Source: CAYWWY01 sp964462525
GTDB lineage: Bacteria > Thermotogota > Thermotogae > MWEM01
Direction: 5' to 3'
DNA: 32,642 bases
NCBI GenBank assembly: GCA_964462525.1
Contig: CAYWWY010000016.1
Span: forward strand, 1 to 32,642
Made by a program: the position numbers and the translations under genes
The notes under the pieces: generated by a model
The model's input: only the letters and a program-made list of their open reading frames with translations
Told to the model about the DNA's origin: nothing
The model's database searches: none
Part shown: piece after piece, positions 7,350-15,207 of the stretch
Layout of the letters: each line of letters starts with the position of its first letter
Position numbering within the stretch: position 1 is the stretch's first letter

Positions 7350-8141
7350 TTCAGGCGTATCGGTCGGGGCGGTAATTGGAATTACAGGGCAATACCTTTT
7401 GCGTTCTTGACTTTGCACTTGATCATACCCAGTCGCGCTCCCTGGAAGGGCCTGACGACAAGGCGGGGACGAAAGAGCAAGCCATCGGACTACAGCAATT
7501 GGATCGGATACTACATGGGAAGAGGGACAAAGCCATTAATCAATGTCAGTTGGAATGATGCGATTGCGTACTGCAACTGGCTGAGCCAGAGGGAAGGGTT
7601 GAAACCGGCGTATGACAGCAGCGGCAATCTTCTGGACAGAAACGGAAATACAACGACAGACATCACACACGTGGAAGGATATCGATTACCGACAGAGGCA
7701 GAATGGGAATACGCAGCCCGAGGAGGACATAAAAGCGCAGGGGACTACAGATACGCAGGAAGCAACGACTTGAATGAAGTGGGATGGTATTGGCAGAACT
7801 CGGGAGACAGATTGCTACCCGGAACAGACAGTGATTGGTACTGGCCCACTATACGAGCCAACAACGCAATAACGCAACCAGTGGGCCAGAAGAAACCAAA
7901 CGAATTGGGTGTGTACGACATGAGCGGAAATGTTTGGGAATGGTGCCACGACTGGTGGGAAAGTTACACAAGCACAACAAAGACCAATCCCATAGGGCCA
8001 TCCAGCGGTTCGGACCGCGTCAAGCGGAGCGGCTGTTGGAACTACTCTGCGCAGGATTGTCGGGTCGCCAGTCGCTACTATGACTCCCCTGACGTTCTCC
8101 GCAACTGGCTGGGCCTACGCCTCGCGAGGGCGTGCCCTTAG
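7350..8141 (+). pseudogene. N-truncated FGE/SUMF1-fold gene with chimeric 5' part
   Basis: From SKPSDYSNWIGYYMGRGTKP (near 7470) onward this is a good FGE-like domain: VSWNDAIAYCNWLSQREGL, LPTEAEWEYAARGG, NELGVYDMSGNVWEWC and C-terminal RSGCWNYSAQDCRVASR, then LGLRLARACP. The first third of the domain, the signal peptide and an RBS are missing. In the same open frame upstream, GRGGNWNYRA (7362-7391) followed by PSRAPWKGLTTR resembles a degraded C-terminal end of another paralog. This suggests recombination between two copies. A TTG at 7407 could start a 244-residue ORF but has no RBS. The 3' end is intact and is the best DGR variable-region candidate in the window. Confidence 0.65.
8010..8141 (+). 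repeat. DGR variable-region-like 3' end (copy 2)
   Basis: At the positions that vary among paralogs, all fifteen codons I counted end in C or T (for example AGC, TGT, TAC, TCT, GAT, AGT, TAT, GTT, CTC). This is the pattern produced by adenine-directed mutagenesis of AAY template codons. The fixed frame codes for RV-R-G-WN, CRVA-R and LGLRLAR. The terminal CGCCTCGCGAGG is shared with the end of 3234. Confidence 0.45.
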
Positions 8142-8481
8142 CTTTCTCAAAAATACAGACTGACACCGCGGGGGTGGTACCGGTAGGAAAAGAGCGCTTT
8201 TTGGAAGAACTCAAGATCGTTGCGATAAAATAATCCATTAAAGAAAAAGACCAACCCCAGCATACTCTATTTTTTCGTCCAACAACCTGGCTTTTGGGCA
8301 CGTTACCTGGTATGCTTTCATAGGCACTTCTGACTGAATAATTCCATAGACCCACTTCCATACATGATCCGTTTCTCGACCTTCATTCGTCGGTAGCAAG
8401 TTATGGATTAACTTCACAATTTGAAGAAATTAGAAGCGTCTAGAGAAAGATGTTTCAACTCACTCACAACCGTTCTGGTCT
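8142..8481. other. Intergenic stretch with no gene recognised
   Basis: Between the FGE-like pseudogene and the small ORF at 8482 I see no conserved coding sequence. In particular there is no template repeat or reverse-transcriptase fragment following the variable-region-like 3' end. Confidence 0.45.
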
Positions 8482-8700
8482 TTGGAATCGGGTCAGATAT
8501 CACCCTGCCTTTATGATGAGATTGTGCACATATGGCTTGAAAACCTGGAGTTTTTGAAAGATCATCAACCGTGCATGATCCATTTCGAAAACCATCCTCA
8601 AGGGTTTGTCGTGATCAATGTAGCGAACGGATATCCAGCTCCCGGAAAGATGCTGGCTGGCAGGGTATTTTGCGCCTTACGGGCGGAAGAGGTGCCTTAG
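8482..8700 (+). CDS. Small hypothetical ORF, possibly a gene fragment
   Basis: A 72-residue frame beginning at TTG, with no good RBS. The composition is protein-like (LYDEIVHIWLENLEFLK, IHFENHPQGFVVINVANG, PAPGKMLAGRV) and codon use is balanced, so it may be the C-terminal remnant of a longer protein. I do not recognise the family. Its stop lies about 40 bases before the terminator that serves the opposite-strand LRR genes. Confidence 0.3.
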   Translation: MESGQISPCLYDEIVHIWLENLEFLKDHQPCMIHFENHPQGFVVINVANGYPAPGKMLAGRVFCALRAEEVP

Positions 8701-8740
8701 AAGGGCAATAAACAAGAGCTAATCTGCTGATAATAACGCC

Positions 8741-8778
8741 AAAAAAGAAGGATACCCCTAAGGCAGCAGGTATCCTCC
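8741..8778 (-). terminator. Intrinsic terminator of the GyrI-LRR-LRR unit
   Basis: On the minus strand an 8-bp stem (AGGATACC paired with GGTATCCT) is followed by TTCTTTTTT. It lies about 40 bases beyond the stop at 8817 and fits a Rho-independent terminator. Confidence 0.7.
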
Positions 8779-8816
8779 ATGCTTCTCTCATTGGCTGTCA
8801 GTCTGAGTGTTGGTGC

Positions 8817-10292
8817 TCAGTTTTGGGGCTCATATGTTACAATTACCCCTCTACCAATCAAAGTGTTTATGTCGTTCATGTGCTGAGAGCCTGGGGTGAG
8901 GTCGAGGTGGTTGTATCGCATATCGATATCATCACCAGCTCCCAGTCCGGTGTTGGCTACAAGAGGCGTGATGGAGATAATCTGGTTGTCTGAAAAAAAC
9001 AGTCCCTGTAAACTCGTCAGATTTTGCAAGGATGTAAGGTCGCTCGCTTGGTTGTTATGAAAGACCAACCGCTGAAGGTTGGTAAGATTCTCTAAGGGCG
9101 TAAGGTCGCTTACTTGATTCCAGCTGAAGACAAGCTCTTGAAGGTTGGTCAGATTCTGCAAGGGGGTAAGGTCGCTTACTTGGTTCACCCAGAAAGATAG
9201 CCGTTGAAGGTTGGTCAGGTTCTGCAATGGCGAGATGTCGCTTACTTGGTTGCCCTTGAAATGCAGCTCCTGCAAGTTCCTAAGGTTCTGCAAAGGGGTA
9301 AGATCGCTGACTATGTTGTCTTCGAAAGACAACTGCAAAAGATGGGTAAGGTATTGAATGCCTTCCAATGAAGGTATCTCAGCATTCGAAACATCTAGCA
9401 CTTCAATGCCCAACACATCCTTAGGATATATCGGTCCTGTTTCAGCGCCTGTGTACCCTTTGGCTTTTCGAATACCTTCTTCCAGATTTAGACATTCAAA
9501 TTGGATGGGTTGTGGAGGATTTTGAGGTTCGTACCGTACATCTACACCTCTTTGAATCAGAGTCTTGATGTCATTCATGTTCTGAGAGCCTTCGGTTAGG
9601 TCAAGGGTGTTTTCTAGCATAACAACAAAAGCACCTTCTCCCAGTCCAGTGTTAGCGACAAGAGGAGAAATGTCACTTACTTGATTGCCCCAAAATCGTA
9701 GGTACTCAAGATTTGCTAGGTTCAATAGTGGCGATAGGTCCCATACTTGGTTTTCCTGAAAATCCAGCTTCTGAAGGTTTTTCAGATTCTGTAAGGGGGT
9801 AAGGTCGGTTACTTGGTTCCAGCCAAAAAACAGCTCCTCAAGGTTGATAAGGTTTTGCAATGGCGTAAGATTGATGACTAGGGCGTGTTGGAAATATAAG
9901 TATCGAAGGTTTTTCAGATTCTGTATGGGGGTAAGGTCAATTGTTTGGTTGCTACCTGTAAACATCAATACTTGAAGGTTGGTCAGGTTTTGCAAAGGTG
10001 TAAGGTCATTTACGTTCTTAGTCGAAAACGTCAACTTCTCAAGGTTGATCAAGTATTGGATGCCTTCCAAAGAAATAATCTGAGAAGATGAGAAATATTG
10101 GACCACATCAAACGCTTCAATTTCCAAGACATCCACAGGATAGATCGGTCCCGTTTCAGCGCCTGTGTACCCTTTGGCTTTCCTTACACTTTCTTCTAAG
10201 ATTGGACATTCAAACTGGATTGCCTCAGCAGCCCAAGAAAGAGTGATCGCTATTAGAAAGATAAGTACTACCAACAAGGATTTTCGATGCAT
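8817..10292 (-). CDS. Secreted internalin-like LRR protein, tandem double unit
   Basis: 491 residues from the ATG at 10292, which follows AAGAGGTGG; longer in-frame starts upstream lack an RBS. The signal peptide spans about residues 1-22 (TLSWAAEA). The protein is two copies of one module. Residues 24-258 and 262-491 each begin with a cap (IQFECP-LEE, RKAKGYTGAETGPIYP) followed by 22-residue LRRs of the type LTPLQNLTNLQ-L-F--NQVSD. Each closes with a capping segment (GSQ-MNDI-TLI-RGV--YEPQN). An internal duplication of a whole LRR protein is the simplest origin. There is no membrane anchor or sortase signal, so it is probably secreted or held by other contacts. It is the last gene of the 11726-8817 unit. 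Confidence 0.88.
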   Translation of the reverse strand: MHRKSLLVVLIFLIAITLSWAAEAIQFECPILEESVRKAKGYTGAETGPIYPVDVLEIEAFDVVQYFSSSQIISLEGIQYLINLEKLTFSTKNVNDLTPLQNLTNLQVLMFTGSNQTIDLTPIQNLKNLRYLYFQHALVINLTPLQNLINLEELFFGWNQVTDLTPLQNLKNLQKLDFQENQVWDLSPLLNLANLEYLRFWGNQVSDISPLVANTGLGEGAFVVMLENTLDLTEGSQNMNDIKTLIQRGVDVRYEPQNPPQPIQFECLNLEEGIRKAKGYTGAETGPIYPKDVLGIEVLDVSNAEIPSLEGIQYLTHLLQLSFEDNIVSDLTPLQNLRNLQELHFKGNQVSDISPLQNLTNLQRLSFWVNQVSDLTPLQNLTNLQELVFSWNQVSDLTPLENLTNLQRLVFHNNQASDLTSLQNLTSLQGLFFSDNQIISITPLVANTGLGAGDDIDMRYNHLDLTPGSQHMNDINTLIGRGVIVTYEPQN

Positions 10293-10364
10293 GAACTTGC
10301 CACCTCTTTTCGCATTTATTTGCTCGGAGCATATTTGAAGTCGAACCAAATCCCACGGAGCAAC

Positions 10365-11039
10365 TTATTTTTGGGGGTGATACTCCACAATTGCCCCTCT
10401 GCCGATGAGTGTTTGGATGTCATCCATGTTCAGGGACCCTGGACTAAGGTCGAGGGAGTTGTATCGCATCTCGATAAAATCTCCATCCCCCAGTCCTTCG
10501 TTGGCGACAATTGGAGCAATATCGGTTACTTGATTGCTCTGAAACCAAAGCCACTTGAGGTTTGTCAAGTTCTGTAAGGGAGATAGATCGCTTACTTGGT
10601 TGCTTCCAAACCAAAGCTCACGAAGGTTCGATAGATTCTTCAATGGGGTAAGATCGCTTACTTGATTGCCTCCAAAGTACAGCCTCTGAAGAGCGACCAG
10701 GTTTTGCAAAGGGGTGATGTCCTTTATTTGATTCCAGTTCAACTCCAACCCCTGAAGATTGACCAGGTGTTCGATTCCTTCAAGAGAAATGATCTCACTT
10801 TGGGCGGCTGTAATTTGAGTAACTCCTAAAACATCGTTGGCATAGATCGGTCCACTGAAAGAGCCTGTAAACCCTTCCGCATCTCGTATTGCCTTTTCCA
10901 GATTGGGGCATTCGAAGAGTATCTCCGGTTGCCCGCCTGCCCAGGAAAGGCAGAACACCATCACCAATAGAACCAATACCGCTGGGGTTCGTTTTCTGGT
11001 TATACCAATCCCCTCCTTTCCTTTGAAAGTTTCTACCAT
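10365..11039 (-). CDS. Secreted internalin-like LRR protein, short
   Basis: 224 residues if the ATG at 11039 is used. No RBS precedes that ATG. A strong AAAGGAGG instead sits eight bases before an in-frame ATA at 11003, which would give ITRKRTPAVLVLLVMVFCLSWA as the signal peptide; the true start is therefore uncertain. The shared cap follows (ILFECPNLEKAIRDAEGFTG, then GPIYANDVLG). About five 22-residue LRRs (NLVALQRLYFGGNQVSDLTPL) and the common C-cap (GSLNMDDIQTLIGRGAIVEYHPQK) complete it. It lies 60 bases downstream of the GyrI-like gene and 72 bases upstream of the double LRR gene, all on one strand. Confidence 0.85.
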   Translation of the reverse strand: MVETFKGKEGIGITRKRTPAVLVLLVMVFCLSWAGGQPEILFECPNLEKAIRDAEGFTGSFSGPIYANDVLGVTQITAAQSEIISLEGIEHLVNLQGLELNWNQIKDITPLQNLVALQRLYFGGNQVSDLTPLKNLSNLRELWFGSNQVSDLSPLQNLTNLKWLWFQSNQVTDIAPIVANEGLGDGDFIEMRYNSLDLSPGSLNMDDIQTLIGRGAIVEYHPQK

Positions 11040-11099
11040 TGATTTGAAGAACAGGGCCTTTCTCCTGCATCGGATAAGAGATCGATCAAGGTCAAACGA

Positions 11100-11726
11100 T
11101 CAGGCTTTATTCAAAACAAAGGGCTGGCGAAGGATTGTTTTCAGTTTGGATGGGTTTGCTTTTCGAAAATCGCTGAGATAGATTTCATGGTGCTTTTGTT
11201 GGATTCCATCAAATGTTCCTCCTCGTTCGAGGATTGCTCGATGGATTTTTTGAATGGGTTCTGCCTCCTCCGAAAAAGGGCCAATATGCATGATCTGCAT
11301 GGATCGACCCTCGTTGACGGTTTCAAAGCGGAGTTGATCCAGATTTTGCAACTTTTTCTTTCGTTCTACCTCTTCTTTTGCCCGATCGAGCAAACTTTCA
11401 GTAATTTTCTCCGGTTGCATGATCATGAGCGTCCATTTCCAGTTCTCCTTGTTTCCTTCGGAAAATACGCCCATTTCCTCTCCCCACCAAAGCCCTTCAA
11501 GCGCCATAACCGTGTAATCATACCCAAGTTCTTTCTTTGAAAGAAACTTGACCGTGTATGAGACGCTAAAGAGCATCTGAATCGCTAATTGGAAAGGTTC
11601 TCCTTCGGGCGCTCCGTTCCCGTCAACCATAAGGAATTGCATGGGAGGGACAAGGATTTCTTGTGGTTCTTTTTTTGCAGAGTATAGGGTTTTGAACCGG
11701 ATCTTTAGATCATCCTTCTCTTGCAT
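11100..11726 (-). CDS. GyrI-like small-molecule-binding domain protein
   Basis: 208 residues from the ATG at 11726 (RBS AGAGGTGG); an in-frame ATG at 11759 has only a weak RBS. The sequence matches the stand-alone GyrI-like/effector-binding family: PPMQFLMVDGNGAPEGEPFQ near the N-terminus, ALEGLWWGE in the middle, and SMQIMHIGPFSEEAEPIQKI with EIYLSDFRKANPSKLKTI at the C-terminus. Members fold like the ligand-binding part of AraC/MerR regulators and bind or hydrolyse small hydrophobic compounds. No DNA-binding domain is present. It is the first gene downstream of the extended -10 at 11781 and probably shares its transcript with two LRR genes. Confidence 0.82.
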   Translation of the reverse strand: MQEKDDLKIRFKTLYSAKKEPQEILVPPMQFLMVDGNGAPEGEPFQLAIQMLFSVSYTVKFLSKKELGYDYTVMALEGLWWGEEMGVFSEGNKENWKWTLMIMQPEKITESLLDRAKEEVERKKKLQNLDQLRFETVNEGRSMQIMHIGPFSEEAEPIQKIHRAILERGGTFDGIQQKHHEIYLSDFRKANPSKLKTILRQPFVLNKA

Positions 11727-11780
11727 GACCCACCTCTTTTCGAGAAATGGATTGCTCATGTTCTTGTGACTTGATCTTTG

Positions 11781-11786
11781 ATTATA
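11781..11786 (-). promoter_or_regulatory. Extended -10 promoter of the GyrI-LRR-LRR unit
   Basis: The minus strand reads TGATATAAT, a full TGnTATAAT, 54 bases upstream of the ATG at 11726. The -35 region is not recognisable. Confidence 0.5.
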
Positions 11787-11928
11787 TCATAAAAAGGAAA
11801 CACCCTGGTTGCATTTGGGTTTGCGCACTCATTTTCCTCTCCGATATATCCGATTGAGAAAATGGATCATTGGGTTTCCCAAGAGCAGATTCTTTTTCTT
11901 GATTGAGCGGTATATTGCAATCCAAAAT

Positions 11929-12816
11929 CTAAAAGGCTGTCCTCGCAATTCGAAACCCCAAGGCGTTGAAGGAGAAGTCCTGAGAGTTGTATCCCCGGTA
12001 GGCCACGCGGCTCTCTCGCGGGCGATCTGCCCAGCTTCCACCCCTCAAAACGCGGTTGGTGCCTTCCGATGGTCCGATCGGATTTGCTTTGTCCCCTTGC
12101 TTATAGTAGTCCCAATCAAACCGATCATAACACCATTCACTCACATTGCCACTCATATCGTGGAGGCCTAGTTCATTGGGTTTCTTCAGCCCCACTGGTT
12201 CAGTCTTTTGATTGACATTGTCCCAAAACCATGATACTTCTTCTACGGTGTCGCTTCCCGCATACTTGTAGTCCGCTTCGCTTTTGTGTCCGCCTCTGGC
12301 TGCATACTCCCATTCGGCTTCTGTAGGGAGTCGGTACCCTTCCACCTTCGTGATGTCCGTTGTGATCTGTCCGTTAGAATCCAGAAGGGTTCCGTCTCTG
12401 TCATACGCTGGGTTCAACCCTTCTCTTTGGCTCAGCCAGTTGCAGTAGGCAACCGCGCTATTCCAACTGACTCCGATCGCGGGTCTGGTTTCTCTTCCCC
12501 ACCATTGGTCATAGGGTTTGCTCCAAAGTTCTCCAATCGCATCAAAATACGCATCGTATTCATCAAAGGTTACCTCATACTTACTGATCCAGAAATCATA
12601 GGTCAAGGTTACAGTGTGGACGGGTCTACATTCATCCCACAGATCGCCGATTTCATCCCCCATTTGGAAAGACCCGGATTTGACCAATACCAGTTCCTGG
12701 GAGCCAATGACATATCCTGTATTTCCGAAAATTATGGGAGCAAAACAAAGAAGATAGAGAACCATTACCCCAAACCCAACGATCATTGAATGATGATGCG
12801 TACCGCGCCATGTCAT
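11929..12816 (-). CDS. Secreted FGE/SUMF1-fold protein
   Basis: 295 residues from the ATG at 12816 with AAAGGAGGGG upstream; a longer frame to 12873 would bury the RBS inside the gene. An N-terminal hydrophobic segment (MIVGFGVMVLYLLCFAPIIFG) acts as a signal peptide or anchor. The FGE-like domain runs from LVLVKSGSFQMGDEIGD to the end, with AYCNWLSQREGL, LPTEAEWEYAARGG, NELGLHDMSGNVSEWC and RVLRGGSWADRPRESRVAYR. No catalytic cysteine pair is present. Its C-terminal segment is nearly the same as that of the pseudogene 6147-7119, so this pair is not diversified at the tip. It has its own -35/-10 promoter, and a strong terminator separates it from the upstream lipoprotein gene. Confidence 0.87.
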   Translation of the reverse strand: MTWRGTHHHSMIVGFGVMVLYLLCFAPIIFGNTGYVIGSQELVLVKSGSFQMGDEIGDLWDECRPVHTVTLTYDFWISKYEVTFDEYDAYFDAIGELWSKPYDQWWGRETRPAIGVSWNSAVAYCNWLSQREGLNPAYDRDGTLLDSNGQITTDITKVEGYRLPTEAEWEYAARGGHKSEADYKYAGSDTVEEVSWFWDNVNQKTEPVGLKKPNELGLHDMSGNVSEWCYDRFDWDYYKQGDKANPIGPSEGTNRVLRGGSWADRPRESRVAYRGYNSQDFSFNALGFRIARTAF

Positions 12817-12884
12817 CTTGACCCCTCCTTTTTTTGTCATTCCTAGAGCCCAGTGTTTGATCCAGTCTGGCATCCCAACAGAAG

Positions 12885-12913
12885 ATTCTACCCCTATAGA
12901 GAAAAAAAGTCAA
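12885..12913 (-). promoter_or_regulatory. Sigma70-type promoter for FGE-like gene 11929-12816
   Basis: On the minus strand TTGACT (12908-12913) and TAGAAT (12885-12890) are separated by exactly 17 bases. The -10 lies about 70 bases before the ATG at 12816. Confidence 0.6.
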
Positions 12914-13037
12914 AAAGCGCCATGAACAGATACTCAACGCGCGAGCGAGATAACGAAAGATTCAATGCAATAATTCGACGCATTTGATTTCAAAAGCTCT
13001 GATTGGCTATTTTTGGTTTGATTTCCTATTGAGTCTT

Positions 13038-13069
13038 CCCAAAAACCCCCTGTTTAGGGGGTTTTTGGG
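13038..13069 (-). terminator. Strong hairpin terminator after the 644-residue lipoprotein gene
   Basis: A perfect 14-bp stem (CCCAAAAACCCCCT paired with AGGGGGTTTTTGGG) with a four-base loop lies 71 bases past the stop at 13141. The stem itself carries the A and T tracts, so it may work in both directions. Confidence 0.7.
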
Positions 13070-13140
13070 GGGGGAAATCGGCTTTCATGATCCAAATTGG
13101 GTCTTCTTGTCTAGTAAGGTTGGCTTTGTTTTACTTTGGA

Positions 13141-15075
13141 TCAACGACAGCAGCAGCCCACTTCCGGATTTGGTACCCAAACCTGCACTCCATGGTGATG
13201 GCTGTGGATTACGTAGATTCGACCCTCATCATCGCTGACCGCAACATAGAACACATTCTCGTCACGATCGCCGATGCCCCTGGAATCATGCGTGATAAAA
13301 CCGGTGATATACGTACCGGTTTGGATATCAATCACATGGGTTTTTGCGATACCCGAACCTGTGATCGTTGTGACCAGCACCTTCGTCTCGTTTGCAGTGG
13401 CAGTAAGCACATCGATCGATGTGATCCTTCCGTGTTCTTGGCTAAGAGTGAATTGGGTTGTGGGTTCATCATCTCCCGACGGGGTGAAGCTGAGGATTTC
13501 GCTCGTTTCTGCGTCGGCAGCGATGATTTGGTCTATGAATGGATTGTCATTTGCTTCTGGCTTCGAGATGGTTTCGACTCCGGTGATATCTATGATACCC
13601 GCAGGAATGCTCCTCTGAGTTTCGGGTTGCCCAGGGTTGAACAGGGAATAGGTTTCCAACATGGTCCCACTGCGTTGGTTTATTGGATCAGAAGGATTCG
13701 CCACTTGAAACAATCGCCCTGATTGCGCTGAGGAGTAGATTGCGCTCATGACACCCGAAAGATTGGAAAAAAATGAGTTTACCACCCCCCCCACAAAATC
13801 AACCAGAATCCCTCCGCTGCAGAATTGAAGAACATTCCCAAGCATCGTGCTTTGAGAAATCCCATAAAAATTGCCATACTTTTTCTCATCGGTATGACCT
13901 TCTGGCTTTTTTTGGGCGACATGGCAGCTTCCATCCGGACAACCTGTTTTGTATACTCGTTTTGCTTCATGTCCATGTAGGTTGGTGTCTTCGAGGTCTG
14001 TAGTGAGAATATCCACAGGAAAGCCAGGATCACGAGATCGAAATAGATCAACAGGTCTTTCGCTTTCCCTTCCTACGGGAATAAGCGTTTCAAGGCGATA
14101 ACCAACGGGAATATGGCATTGGCACTCGATTTCGGTGCTAATTGTGTCTACTGCATCAAATCCGTGATTGCTGTATCGGACAGAAACCGTTATCAAATGC
14201 GAACCTTCTGGGACCGTTACAGATGCATAGTAAGGGTATCGTCCATTAACTGGGACTCCTCCATGTCCATCTCTCCATTCCCCTTCATCCTCATCTACCG
14301 TTACGCGGAAATCTACCCCTTGATAATTTGCCCAAAAAACCAACTGTACCGTACATTCTTCGTTTTCATCACACTCACCAACTGATGGGTTGTCCGGGTC
14401 AAAGGATATCCCATGACGCTCGATCTTCCCTTCTTCTTGATTGGATTCACCGATGTCGTTATACGCTCTAATCTCATATTGGTTTGTACCGGGTCGCAAG
14501 TCTCTGAAAGGGATCGTATATACATTACCATTGTTGGATTCTGAAGGTAATAGCCCCCCTATAATCTGTTCAAGATCGTTGACCTTCACTTTGAACTCCT
14601 GGATCAGCTGATCCGCATTCACCTTCGTTTCTGCTTCCGGTTGTGTTGTTTCTATTACATCATAATTTTCCTCCACACTTATCTGAGGTTCGTTCGGAAC
14701 GGAACAATGTTCGGGACATTGGCAGGTTACTGTAACTGTCTTTGATTCTGTACGATAACCATCAAATTCTTCTCCTTCCAATGCCGCTGAATAAGTGCCT
14801 GCGGGAATCGAAGCGGAAATGGAATAGATCGTACCCTTACCCTCATCCTCAATGGTTTTATATCCTATTATTTTGTTTTTCCAATGCACGAGATACAATA
14901 TTCTATTAGAAGTAAATTCTATTGTAACAATACATGTGCCTGTTTCTTCATCACAATCCGATACATTCGTACCTACAACAGAAATCGATCCCATAAATCC
15001 ACCCCAATTGGTGCAACTAACAATAAATAACGTAGAAATAAAAATAATAAGACAATATAATTTTATCTTATTCAT
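13141..15075 (-). CDS. Large Cys-rich lipoprotein of unknown function
   Basis: 644 residues from the ATG at 15075, preceded by AAAGGGGG. The lipobox is IVSC. Two related N-terminal beta-sandwich-like modules are visible: each has an acidic Cys motif (SDCDEETGTCIVTIEF and GECDENEECTVQLVFW), a strand like PAGTYSAALEG or PEGSHLITVSV, and closes with a CQC pair (VTCQCPEHC, IECQCH). A linker with a fibronectin-III-like segment (GTNQYEIRAYNDIGES) lies between them. The C-terminal half has propeller-like strands (DQIIAADAETSEILSF, KTHVIDIQTGTYITGF, GRIYVIHSHHHGVQVW) and the protein ends in GCCCR. I recognise no family. Surface or redox-sensitive display is conceivable but unproven. It may be read through from the TetR gene 132 bases upstream. 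Confidence 0.75.
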   Translation of the reverse strand: MNKIKLYCLIIFISTLFIVSCTNWGGFMGSISVVGTNVSDCDEETGTCIVTIEFTSNRILYLVHWKNKIIGYKTIEDEGKGTIYSISASIPAGTYSAALEGEEFDGYRTESKTVTVTCQCPEHCSVPNEPQISVEENYDVIETTQPEAETKVNADQLIQEFKVKVNDLEQIIGGLLPSESNNGNVYTIPFRDLRPGTNQYEIRAYNDIGESNQEEGKIERHGISFDPDNPSVGECDENEECTVQLVFWANYQGVDFRVTVDEDEGEWRDGHGGVPVNGRYPYYASVTVPEGSHLITVSVRYSNHGFDAVDTISTEIECQCHIPVGYRLETLIPVGRESERPVDLFRSRDPGFPVDILTTDLEDTNLHGHEAKRVYKTGCPDGSCHVAQKKPEGHTDEKKYGNFYGISQSTMLGNVLQFCSGGILVDFVGGVVNSFFSNLSGVMSAIYSSAQSGRLFQVANPSDPINQRSGTMLETYSLFNPGQPETQRSIPAGIIDITGVETISKPEANDNPFIDQIIAADAETSEILSFTPSGDDEPTTQFTLSQEHGRITSIDVLTATANETKVLVTTITGSGIAKTHVIDIQTGTYITGFITHDSRGIGDRDENVFYVAVSDDEGRIYVIHSHHHGVQVWVPNPEVGCCCR

Positions 15076-15207
15076 ATTTTCCCCCTTTATGAATAATGAT
15101 ATTCTGCTATCTGCATAGTTACACGATGATAAGCTTTTTCTTGCATTTGTTTCGTTCATCCAATGCCTTGCTTCTTTTTTGGGGGAGAAGAGTTGTCCAG
15201 ATCTTCA

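Noticed and set aside
8900..10000. Second repetitive stretch resembling a direct-repeat array
   Set aside because: Again LRR coding sequence in the gene 8817-10292.
13087..13722. Long plus-strand frame opposite the Cys-rich lipoprotein
   Set aside because: Shadow of the real minus-strand gene, which has an RBS, a lipobox and ordered repeats; the plus-strand product has no features.
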